Source: Platynereis dumerilii (taxonomy: Eukaryota > Annelida > Polychaeta > Phyllodocida > Nereididae). From it: a DNA stretch of 64,000 nt. The notes below the pieces were generated by a model. It did not search any database, was not told the DNA's origin, and was given only the letters and a program-made list of their open reading frames with translations. Position numbers and translations under genes: made by a program. The stretch spans positions 24,530,501 through 24,594,500 of the forward strand of contig JAPTHN010000011.1 in the NCBI GenBank assembly GCA_026936325.1, read 5' to 3'. Below, in pieces: positions 1-7,545 of this stretch; positions within the stretch are counted from its first letter, which is position 1, and each line of letters starts with the position of its first letter.

Positions 1-1
1 C

Positions 2-1873
2 GTCACCAGGGCACCAACCAAGCTCAGCACCAGGTCAACACTTCACACTCCTGGGAGCACTCCAGTGACAACTCCAGCTACAACTCCAGCTGCAACTCCT
101 CTCCATGAACCTTCAGATGCTGCAGTGACTACATTCTTCACTACAGCCATGGCAGACCTCTCTCTACCTGGGCTCTACACCTCCACTACAGCTGGCAGCC
201 AGACGAAGACCACCACTTCAACCACCAAAGCCACTGTCGTCAGCGAGACCATCTTCGAGGGCCGGCCAGAAGACAGCACAGACGAAGATTCATCAGTTGA
301 ACTGTTTGAAACTGATGAAGGAGACAAGCCTGCTGCCAAGTCTGCTGACAAGCCTGCTGACAAGCCTGCTGCCAAGCCTGCTGCCAAGCCTGCTGCCAAG
401 CCTGCTGACAAGCCTGCTGCCAAGTCTTCCACGGGTCTTCCAGAGCCTACTGCCAAGTCTACTCCAAAGAAGACTCCAAAGAAGACTCAGACTCCGAAGA
501 AGACTCAGACTCCGAAGCAGACTCCCAAGAAAACGCAAGAGAGCCAGCCTGTTCTTGCTCTAGACAGAGTGGCCATCCATGAGGACACCTTCGAGGAGGA
601 AGAAGAAGACTCTGCTGATGAGACCCCTGCAGCTGCTGCTGAAGCCAAGTCCAAGGGCAAGAAGGGCAAAGGGAAGGCCCCCAAGAAAAACATCCGGAAC
701 AACCTGGGCATCACATCTGACCAAGAAGATGACCTCATCAACTGGTACAGAGAGCATCCTGTCCTCTACATGAAGGGCACCAGAGGCTACAAGGGGAACG
801 AGAAGCTGCTGCTGGACTCAGAAAAAGCCAAGGAGCTGGGACCCAAGTACACCTCCCAGGACATCTTCAACTGGAGGAAGACAGTCCGCACTCACTTCTC
901 CAGACTCGTCAGGCCTGAAGCTTCAGGAGCCGCCAGGAAGGAGACGCTCACAGAGAGGGACCAGTACATCCTGAACAACTGTCGGTTCCTGAAGGACTCC
1001 ATCGTCCACAAGCCAGGGAAGGAGCTGTCCGCCATCTCTCAACTGTCTGCCAACCGGCCAGCCTCAGACTCCGAGGACAGCTACAACCCTGAGGATTCCC
1101 TGCCAGCTTCGTATGACATGCCGGACATGCCACCTGAACAGCCAGCACAGGACAGACCTGAGAGCCAGCAGTCCCAAGTCTTCCCTGGAGCACCAAAGCC
1201 TGGAGCCGCTGCCAAGGGAACCAAGAGGAAGGCCCCAGCAGAAGAAGCCATGCACTCCGCCATGAACGTCATCGCAGGCAGCATGCAAGCCATGTCCTCC
1301 GCCAAGAAAATCCTGAAAGGCTCTGGCTGCAAGATGTGCCCCGACCACCAGGAGCTGACACCCGACCAGGAGTACTGGAGGATGAAGTGCCAGGACCTCT
1401 ACCACGTGGGATTGCACGCCAGCCCTGAAATCAGGAGGAAGATGGTCAGGACCATTGCAGAGGCCGCCCTCTACTGGGATGATGAGGCCAGCCGCCAGTC
1501 AAGACAGCATCAGGAGCAGACCTTCCAGCCTCCTCATCCTCCTCAGCGCCTGCAGATGCCACCTCCTCCTCATCCTCCTCCTTCTTCGACGTATGTGCCA
1601 TCCCACCACCAGCAGCACCACCACGCTTCCAGCAGCAGCCATCACTACCACCACCACCAGCCCAGGGAAGGAGGATCCTCCAGGCAGACTCCCAGCTACA
1701 CCGTGATGCAGCCCAGCCCATCCTCCATGACACTGATGATGGATGCTCAGGAGAGCCCTGAGAAGTACGGCTACCCCCCTGGACCCAGCTTTGGTCAACC
1801 GGCCGCCCATCACCAGCACCAGCCTTCCCCTTCGGCCAGTTGGACTGACAATCTCCTTTCTCCACGAAAGTAG
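2..1873 (+). CDS. Harbinger MADF-type DNA-binding protein (5' partial)
   Basis: The frame is open from base 2 to the TAG at 1871-1873. The codon at 65 is GTG and the frame continues upstream, so the true start is outside the window. Counting from 65, residues 1-80 are Thr/Ser/Pro-rich. Residues about 85-165 are Lys/Ala/Pro repeats (KPAAKPAAK, then TPKKTQTPKK) like a histone H1 tail. Residues about 210-290 form a MADF/Myb-like domain (DLINWYREHPVLY, then DIFNWRKTVRTHF). A helical segment with CPDHQELTPDQEYW lies near residue 420, and the C-terminus is rich in Gln, Pro and His with runs such as HHQQHHH. In Harbinger elements the partner gene encodes such a DNA-binding protein, which recognises the element and helps the nuclease enter the nucleus. 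No break is seen. It is convergent with the nuclease gene and has a histone-like stem-loop 30 nt after the stop. Confidence 0.85.
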   Translation, partial: VTRAPTKLSTRSTLHTPGSTPVTTPATTPAATPLHEPSDAAVTTFFTTAMADLSLPGLYTSTTAGSQTKTTTSTTKATVVSETIFEGRPEDSTDEDSSVELFETDEGDKPAAKSADKPADKPAAKPAAKPAAKPADKPAAKSSTGLPEPTAKSTPKKTPKKTQTPKKTQTPKQTPKKTQESQPVLALDRVAIHEDTFEEEEEDSADETPAAAAEAKSKGKKGKGKAPKKNIRNNLGITSDQEDDLINWYREHPVLYMKGTRGYKGNEKLLLDSEKAKELGPKYTSQDIFNWRKTVRTHFSRLVRPEASGAARKETLTERDQYILNNCRFLKDSIVHKPGKELSAISQLSANRPASDSEDSYNPEDSLPASYDMPDMPPEQPAQDRPESQQSQVFPGAPKPGAAAKGTKRKAPAEEAMHSAMNVIAGSMQAMSSAKKILKGSGCKMCPDHQELTPDQEYWRMKCQDLYHVGLHASPEIRRKMVRTIAEAALYWDDEASRQSRQHQEQTFQPPHPPQRLQMPPPPHPPPSSTYVPSHHQQHHHASSSSHHYHHHQPREGGSSRQTPSYTVMQPSPSSMTLMMDAQESPEKYGYPPGPSFGQPAAHHQHQPSPSASWTDNLLSPRK

Positions 1874-1968
1874 AAGATGCAGCAAAGACAACAAAAAACC
1901 TCGGCCCTTTTAAGGGCCACCAAATCCTCCCAAAAGGGCAGGCCACGTACACATCTTATGTTGACAAA
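1872..1968 (+). repeat. Left arm of inverted repeat covering the MADF 3' flank
   Basis: From just after the MADF stop codon this stretch matches, in reverse complement, 3238-3345 downstream of the nuclease stop. Shared words include GAAGATGCA, CCTTTTAAGGG, CACCAAATCCTCCCAA, GTACACATC and TATGTTGACAAAA. The arms are clearly diverged by eye, yet both keep the stem-loop at the same distance from their stop codon. Confidence 0.75.
1903..1921 (+). promoter_or_regulatory. Histone-type 3' stem-loop of the MADF gene
   Basis: GGCCCTTTTAAGGGCC followed by ACC. The 6-bp stem GGCCCU/AGGGCC with a UUUA loop fits the metazoan histone mRNA 3' stem-loop (GGYYYU-UYUN-ARRRCC then ACC). It begins 30 nt after the TAG stop, a spacing usual for histone genes, in the sense orientation; the opposite strand would give a UUAA loop. 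An A/C-rich stretch precedes it. An AAAGAGC word like the U7-binding element occurs at 1971, farther downstream than usual. No AATAAA follows nearby; the variant ATTAAA is at 2089. The match to the consensus is seen; processing by SLBP/U7 is inference. Confidence 0.7.
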
Positions 1969-2025
1969 AAAAAGAGCTTGTGTTGACCGAAAAGAGCCAA
2001 AAAAGAGCAAAAAAAACGTTGACAA

Positions 2026-2075
2026 TCCCCCAAAAAAAAGTCCCCCAAAAAAAAAGTCCCCCAAAACAAAAGTCC
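2026..2075. repeat. Short tandem repeat of C5 and A-runs
   Basis: Three copies of a 16-18-bp unit AGTCCCCCAAAAAAAA follow a purine-rich stretch (1965-2020) in which GTTGAC and AAAAGAGC words recur. No function recognised. Confidence 0.7.
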
Positions 2076-2161
2076 GGTCCTGGCCTTCATTAAAAGTAAT
2101 CACCTTCATAAAAGCAAGGTGCTAGTTCCCCCTTTCTTTGCCCCAAAACATACCAAGTGCA

Positions 2162-2309
2162 GCACTAGTACAAGTGCTGCATTCTTTGGTATAAACATAT
2201 TTTTATTGCACTAGTACAAGTGCATGAATTTCTTAATTAAAATGTAATGCACTAGTACAAGTGCTTTGCTTTTAAAACTTGTGTTGGTTGGTTGCACTAG
2301 TACAAGTGC
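2162..2309. repeat. Four evenly spaced 16-bp near-palindromes
   Basis: GCACTAGTACAAGTGC occurs at 2162-2177, 2208-2223, 2249-2264 and 2294-2309, with start-to-start distances of 46, 41 and 45 bp, about four helical turns. The outer five bases of each side are complementary (GCACT/AGTGC). A half-site (CAAGTGC) lies at 2155. The sequences between the copies are unrelated, so this is an iterated motif rather than a simple tandem repeat. Confidence 0.85.
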
Positions 2310-2344
2310 ATCACTTTGTAATTTCACTTGTCTAGGGCAAGTGG

Positions 2345-2404
2345 CAGGTAGATAGCTAGATAGCTAGCTAGATAGATAGATAGATAGATAGCTAGATAGA
2401 TAGC

Positions 2405-2439
<35 letters not shown>

Positions 2440-3134
2440 CTTGATAGATGGAACACAATGCTCGTTACATATATACACTGCAGCAAAAGAAAAGCAGTTG
2501 TCGTCACTTTGCAGGAATTGGACTTGGATAGATAGATAGATAGCTTGATAGATAGCTAGATAGATAGCTAGATAGATAGATAGATAGATAGCTTGATAGA
2601 TGGAACACAATGCTCGTTACATATATACACTGCAGCAAAAGAAAAGCAGTTGTCGTCACTTTGCAGGAATTGGACTTGGATAGATAGATAGATAGCTTGA
2701 TAGATAACTAGATAGATAGCTAGATAGATAGATAGATAGATAGCTTGATAGATGGAACACAATGCTCGTTACATATATACACTGCAGCAAAAGAAAAGCA
2801 GTTGTCGTCACTTTGCAGGAATTGGACTTGGATAGATAGATAGATAGCTTGATAGATAACTAGATAGATAGCTAGATAGATAGATAGATAGATAGCTTGA
2901 TAGATGGAACACAATGCTCGTTACATATATACACTGCAGCAAAAGAAAAGCAGTTGTCGTCACTTTGCAGGAATTGGACTTGGATAGATAGATAGATAGC
3001 TTGATAGATAGCTAGATAGATAGCTAGATAGATAGATAGATAGATAGCTTGATAGATGGAACACAATGCTCGTTACATATATACACTGCAGCAAAAGAAA
3101 AGCAGTTGTCGTCACTTTGCATGGATTGGACTTG

Positions 3135-3197
<63 letters not shown>

Positions 3198-3203
3198 GGA
3201 TGG
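2345..3203. repeat. GATA microsatellite and 152-bp satellite, five units
   Basis: Runs of GATA with occasional GCTA alternate with a unique core that begins GATGGAACACAATGCTCG and ends GCAGGAATTGGACTTG. Cores begin near 2448, 2600, 2752, 2904 and 3056, a constant 152-bp period. Copies are almost identical, suggesting recent expansion or homogenisation. The last unit differs slightly (GCATGGATTGG) and runs into a longer pure GATA tract, then GATT repeats. The Ile/Tyr-rich open frames across it on the minus strand are products of the repeat. Confidence 0.95.
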
Positions 3204-3237
3204 AGGGATTGATTGATTGATTGATTTTTGGGCTTGT

Positions 3238-3345
3238 TTTGTCAACATAGGATGTGTACATGGCCAGCTCAATTGGGAGGATTTGGTGACCCTTAAAAGG
3301 ACCTGGGGTTTGTTGTTTTGAATGCATCTTCTTCAGATTTTCTCC
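3238..3345 (-). repeat. Right arm of inverted repeat covering the nuclease 3' flank
   Basis: Reverse-complement partner of 1872-1968. It spans the nuclease stop codon and about 95 bp of its 3' flank, so the two convergent genes share a homologous 3' end. The palindrome brackets the whole central repeat region. Confidence 0.75.
3285..3303 (-). promoter_or_regulatory. Histone-type 3' stem-loop of the nuclease gene
   Basis: On the minus strand: GGTCCTTTTAAGGGTC followed by ACC. The stem has two G-U pairs, the same UUUA loop and the same ACCAAA flank as the copy at 1903. It begins 29 nt after the nuclease TGA (3333-3335), in sense orientation. No AATAAA is present between the stop and the satellite on this strand. 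Confidence 0.6.
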
Positions 3346-3978
3346 AACTGCCAAGGGACACTTCCCGCCGGACTGTTGACCCAGTCACGTAGGTAGTCTC
3401 GAGCAGCCTTGGCATCTCTGGAGGCATTTCCGTGTCGAAGTGGTTCTCCTAGGTCATGCAATTGACGGTCTCCCCTCCAAACTCCTTCAGCGACGTCATG
3501 TGTCTGTGGATCTTCTCTGTCCATCACTTCATTGTCACGGGCATGGTGGACGCCTACTCTGTCTCGCAGAATGTTGTGTAGAACACAAGCAGCCATTGTG
3601 ATGTATGTCACTCTTGTAGGTCGTTGGGGCATGGTGGTCAGGAAGCATCTGAACCTGTGTGACAGCAGACCGAAGGCATTCTCCACCACTCTCCTGGCTC
3701 TTGAAATCCTGTAATTGTAGACTCTGGAAGGAATGTCAAGGTTCTTTCTTGGCACTGGTTTGAGCAGCCATGTCTTCAGGGGAAATGCCTCGTCACCCAC
3801 GATGTAATATGGGAAAGGATTGTCTTCTGTGCCAGGTAGAGGTTCTGGAGGTGGTAGGCCTAGATCTTCCTCGTCCAGGAGTTGTCGAAGTACTGTGTCC
3901 CTGAAGACGCCGCCATCAGATGCACTTCCTTGACAGCCAGCCTGCACATAGATGAACTTGTAGTCGGCATCAACGAGG
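3333..3978 (-). CDS. Harbinger DDE nuclease, C-terminal part
   Basis: C-terminal half of the PIF/Harbinger transposase, reading on the minus strand from the edge of the nested element to a TGA at 3333-3335. It opens with LVDADYKFIYV, which carries the second catalytic Asp, followed by GCQGSASDGGVF, the conserved YYIVGDEAFPL and LKTWLLKP segments, and VENAFGLLSHRFR with the catalytic Glu. It ends in the family-typical RDYLRDW and GSVPWQ motifs. No stop or frameshift is seen. With the N-terminal part (5891-6519) it makes about 425 residues, a normal length. The nuclease cuts and rejoins the element's DNA ends in the nucleus. The gene is interrupted by the 1.9-kb element at 3979-5886; removing that element and one 4-bp duplication gives a continuous frame through MALVDAD. 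Confidence 0.92.
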
Positions 3979-5886
3979 CACAGTGGGTTTTAACAACCTT
4001 TAAGTTAGAAAAAATTCTAATGGCATGATGTCTGCTGGATATGGTCCACAAGGGCATGCAGATTACATAACTGAAAACGAGAAAAAAATCTGTTGGGAAT
4101 TTTTTGAGAAAATCACATTTTTATGCGGCAGCCATTTGGCAATTTGATAAACTCCATAAAAGGGTTCTGGATATCGTCAAAAATTATGTCAATTGCATGG
4201 AACCTGTTAAATATAATAAACAAGGACATACGAATTACATATCTATTAACAGGAAAAATATTTCTAGTAATTTTTTAAGAAAAACGCATCTTTATGTGTG
4301 AAATACATTTTTCGATGTGATAAACTCCATGAAAAGGTCAATCTGCAATTATGTTATTTGCATACAGTCAGAATCATACTGCATCTTAGTGTGCTATGAT
4401 TGCAGGTACAGTAGCCCATCAAAAACATGTAGTACCAGTAATGATAAGCACAAAGAAACATGTTTGTGAAGGGCAAATTTCCAGTTATCAGCACTTAGAT
4501 AGTGTCTACAATTATTATTATGTGGTCTGTCTAGGATTGAGTGGCTTCCTTCCCGAAAACAGATGACACACACACACCTTTGTGAAAAATGTTTTATGTT
4601 CATAAACTGTGCATTTGATTTGATTATTTTTAAGTGAAATACAACAATACTCACAATAACATCAAATAGGACCAAAATTATAATTTGTGATACGTGAACC
4701 AATTTTCATTTATTAAAGGGCTGGAAGGGCATACACATGGGCCAAGGCAATGCCAGGAAGGGTTCGAGAAGCACATTTGATCATTTCAGCATACTCTCAG
4801 CATCAGAGACAGGATTCAGGATTTTTTTCATAACCAGGAACTTCGGCATTTTGTTTGAAATCAGACAGAGTGTTGGATACCCATGATTATGTTGGGTCAG
4901 TGCAAATATGTCTAGAAACGCTCAAGGAGGGATAAAAGAATAGTCTAGGACAATCAGGATGACGCCCAAGCATTGTGCCGACGAAATGAGAAAATGTCAC
5001 TTGTTGACAGACGGTGTGCAAAGACAAGATTTTTCTTGAGATATCTTGCACTAAGCTGTTTTACACACTTCGAAATATATTTTAGTTCTTTCTTCAAACC
5101 TTCTGCATGATGTCTGTGCTTTCTGGAGAAATTCTGCATGCTGTTTGCTTGGATTCCCTTTGTTCCTCATCATTCCCGTAGCATCTCGGCCTTTCTGCAT
5201 TGGTTTGCCAATGTTATATCCTTAGTTTAGCATATTCTGGAAGATGTCTGCATCGTTGTTGCTTTCGAGATATCTTCTTGAAGATACTGAAACTGAGATG
5301 GCTCGAAGACATCCTCAAGAAAATTTAGACACAAGTTGCTGAAGGTACAAGGAACTAATATAATAAAGTTTATCACATTGCAAAATAGCTGCAAAGTAAA
5401 AATATTTTTATGTTTTTCTGAGAAAATTCCCCACAGATTTTCCAATATTCAGATTTGTAATCTACATGTCCTTAAAGGCTATTTCCTGCAGAATTCATGA
5501 CATCTCCATGTTTTTTAATGCGTTTCTGACCTTTTTATGGAGTTTATCACATCATAATATGTTTTTAACATAAAAATTTGTTTTTCTTCAAAAATTTCTT
5601 TCCAACTTCTTTCATGTTAAAAGATTAGTAATCTTCACATCCTTATGATTATATTCAGCAGCTTTCATGCCATTAAAATGAGTTTTGATGATCTCCAGAA
5701 CCCTTTTATGGAGTTTATCACATTGAAAAATGGCTGCCACATAAAAATGTGATTTTCTCAAAAAATTCCCAACAGATTTTTTTCTCGTTTTCAGTTATGC
5801 AATCTGCATATCCTTGTGGACTATATCCAATAAGCGTCGTGCCATTAGAATTTTTTCTAACTTAATGGTGGTTAAAACCCACTGTG
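3979..5886. mobile_element. CAC-ended element inserted in the nuclease gene (4-bp TSD)
   Basis: The 1908-bp element begins CACAGTGGGTTTTAAC and ends in its exact inverse. It is flanked by GAGG at 3975-3978 and 5887-5890. The long terminal inverted repeats exceed 200 bp. Each end has CACAGTG, 23 bp, then AAAAAATTC. Inside the ends are degenerate tandem modules of about 170-180 bp containing TTTATCAC (near 4147, 4318, 5363, 5549, 5717 in either orientation). No transposase frame is visible, so it is non-autonomous. CAC ends with 4-bp duplications fit Chapaev in the CMC group; the end architecture also resembles Transib, which makes 5-bp duplications. The interior (4400-5350) holds nothing I recognise. 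Confidence 0.88.
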
Positions 5887-5890
5887 GAGG

Positions 5891-6519
5891 GCCATCAGGA
5901 CAATGGAGTGAAATCCCTTGTAGTTGTAGAACAAGGAGCCTGCAGCCTTGGGACATCGGATTGCGACGTGCTTGCCATCCAGAGCTCCAATGCAGTTGGG
6001 CAAGTTCCATTTCGTCTCAAAAGCCTTGGCTATCTCCTTCCATCTTTCAGGCTGTGTGGGTAGTGCCAGCTGTCTTTCGAAGGCATGAACGATGGCAAGG
6101 CAGACCTCAGGGATGAAGTTGCAGATGGTGTTGGGTGCCACACGGAAAGCATAAGCTAGGGACTTGTAGCTGTTTCCTGTTGCCATGTACCGCAGGGTGA
6201 TAGCCAACTTCAGACCAGGTTCCAAAGCCCTCCTCATGTTGGTGTCTTGCTTAGCGATGAGTGGTCCAACAGCTTCCAGGATTTCAGCAAAGATGGCAGG
6301 GGGCATTCTAGTGTAGTTGTAGTAGCCGGACACGTCACGCACTTGCAGTTCAGGCAGCAGTTGATGGAAGTGACCATGTTGTTCCCTCTGCAGCAACCAG
6401 TTGCGAATCCACCACCTTTTCTGTCTCCTGGCCCTCCTCCTCCTGTGTCTCAAATAGACAGCTCCGATAGCAACAGCAGCAGCACCAGCCACAACAATAA
6501 TTTCTTCTTCATTCATCAT
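5891..6519 (-). CDS. Harbinger DDE nuclease, N-terminal part
   Basis: Minus-strand frame from ATG at 6519 to the insertion point; beyond it the frame runs into the nested element and stops. Residues 7-22 are hydrophobic, then a basic block RHRRRRARRQKRWW is followed by the family-typical WIRNWL. The core includes an HTH-like region about residues 95-135 and NCIGALDGKHVAI with the first catalytic Asp at about residue 181, then YNYKGFHSIVLMAL. The first ATG is followed at once by a second one. A TATA-like box lies about 80 bp upstream. The reading frame is clean up to the insertion, so the gene was probably intact when the nested element arrived. Family assignment is secure. Confidence 0.92.
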
Positions 6520-6597
6520 GCATATGTTCAGTAGGCAGTCGTTGTGTTCTCATTGAAGGGCAATCAGCAAATGAAGCAAGGAGGTCCTCTGTGTCCC

Positions 6598-6605
6598 TTT
6601 TTATA
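6598..6605 (-). promoter_or_regulatory. TATA box of the nuclease gene
   Basis: TATAAAAA on the minus strand, about 80 bp upstream of the nuclease ATG. It would place a transcript start about 50 bp before the ATG. It sits where CpG-rich upstream sequence meets the gene. Confidence 0.5.
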
Positions 6606-6609
6606 ATGA

Positions 6610-7245
6610 CCAAAAGTGACTCCTGCAGCAGCGAAACACACTTTGCCGCAGCGCTGCAACAACAGACGTTCGTCGATGCTTAAGAGACCTTCGTCACTGC
6701 TTAAGGCAAGGACGACGAAGAAGGTCAGCATCGACGCGCCTGTAATGTCCTCGGCGCTTTATGAATGCATGTGCGACGATGAACCATCAAGTTACGCAGT
6801 AACAAGTCCCTAAATGCGGCGTTGCATCCTTACAGTCGTCGGCGAGGCTGTCATTTTCAGCGACGCATCTTACCTCGGGTGTACGCCGAAGGTTTCCTGA
6901 TGCGTCGCAGGTCGCCAATTTCAGACGTAGCTGCCTCACAACCATCAGCGGCGTAAGAGGAAACAACATTGGGCGAAGTAAAAGCAGCCTCGCCGAATTC
7001 CAAAACAAAGTGCGACGCGTCTGTTTGGAACTGCGCTGAGGAAAGAGAGGCGGAACGCGGCGAAGAAAGCTTAAGCAGCGCCGCGGACACCTCAAGACTC
7101 ACCGCGGCTACTAACTTTAAGCGTCGCACATGACACTAATTGATTATGTAACGTGCCAAAACCAACGTTCTATGCCACAACTTTCCAAGAAATGACTTCT
7201 CTTGATGCGTCGCTCTCAAATCGCCGTCGTGAGAACCAGGCATAA
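6610..7245. promoter_or_regulatory. CpG-rich Harbinger upstream region with iterated GCGTCGC
   Basis: This stretch is much richer in CpG than the rest of the window. The 7-mer GCGWCGC occurs at 6860, 6902, 7012, 7121 and 7207 in both orientations, with related GCGACG/CGTCG words between. No gene is seen here. Repeated subterminal words next to the nuclease promoter are candidates for binding by the element's own MADF protein; that is inference. Confidence 0.55.
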
Positions 7246-7348
7246 GTGTGAGTATATCAAACGACTCAAAGTTTTAGGTCAACGCAGCTTAAAAATGGTC
7301 ACGTTGCGAGACAGAAACAAATGCCTCGAAACAGTTTTACCACTGGCT

Positions 7349-7545
7349 GTAAAATTTGAAATTTTGAGTCAGCTAAAATGATTGAGTGAGACGGTTGCGC
7401 AATTTGTTCGAGCTAACATAGCTTGTTGTTTTGAGTTATGATAATTTTTCCATGGTCACAAACAAACAACAGATATGTTAGGTCCTAGGAATTGTACAAC
7501 CATCTCACTCTATCATTTAAGCCGACTAAAAATTCAAATTTTACA
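7349..7545. mobile_element. About 200-bp MITE with TGTAAAATTTGAA ends
   Basis: Its ends are inverted repeats (TGTAAAATTTGAAATTTT at the left, the inverse at the right), and subterminal sequence is also roughly inverted. A second copy lies at 49096-49298. No clean target duplication could be fixed. Confidence 0.7.

Larger units (their letters stand above)
1..7245. mobile_element. PIF/Harbinger DNA transposon, left end outside window
   Basis: The two-gene PIF/Harbinger layout is visible: a MADF-type DNA-binding protein on the + strand and a DDE nuclease on the - strand, converging on a repeat-rich centre. The window starts inside the first gene, so the left terminus and the terminal inverted repeat cannot be seen. 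The right boundary is uncertain. CpG-rich sequence with repeated GCGTCGC words runs to about 7213-7245, after which AT-rich sequence begins. Both proteins keep long open frames, and the nuclease is broken only by one nested element at 3979-5886. By family knowledge the two proteins act together, the MADF/Myb-like partner binding DNA and helping bring the nuclease to the ends in the nucleus. The element looks relatively young. Confidence 0.85.

Noticed and set aside
2404-3354. Ile/Tyr/Ser-rich open frames on the minus strand
   Set aside because: They are translations of the GATA satellite and repeat with its 152-bp period.
3979-5886. The 1.9-kb stretch splitting the nuclease gene as an intron
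   Set aside because: The boundaries are a 4-bp duplication and CACAGTG inverted ends, with no GT/AG placement that keeps the frame; an inserted element explains it.
6453-6501. Hydrophobic N-terminus of the nuclease as a signal peptide
   Set aside because: It is short and followed by a strong basic nuclear-localisation-like block usual for Harbinger nucleases.
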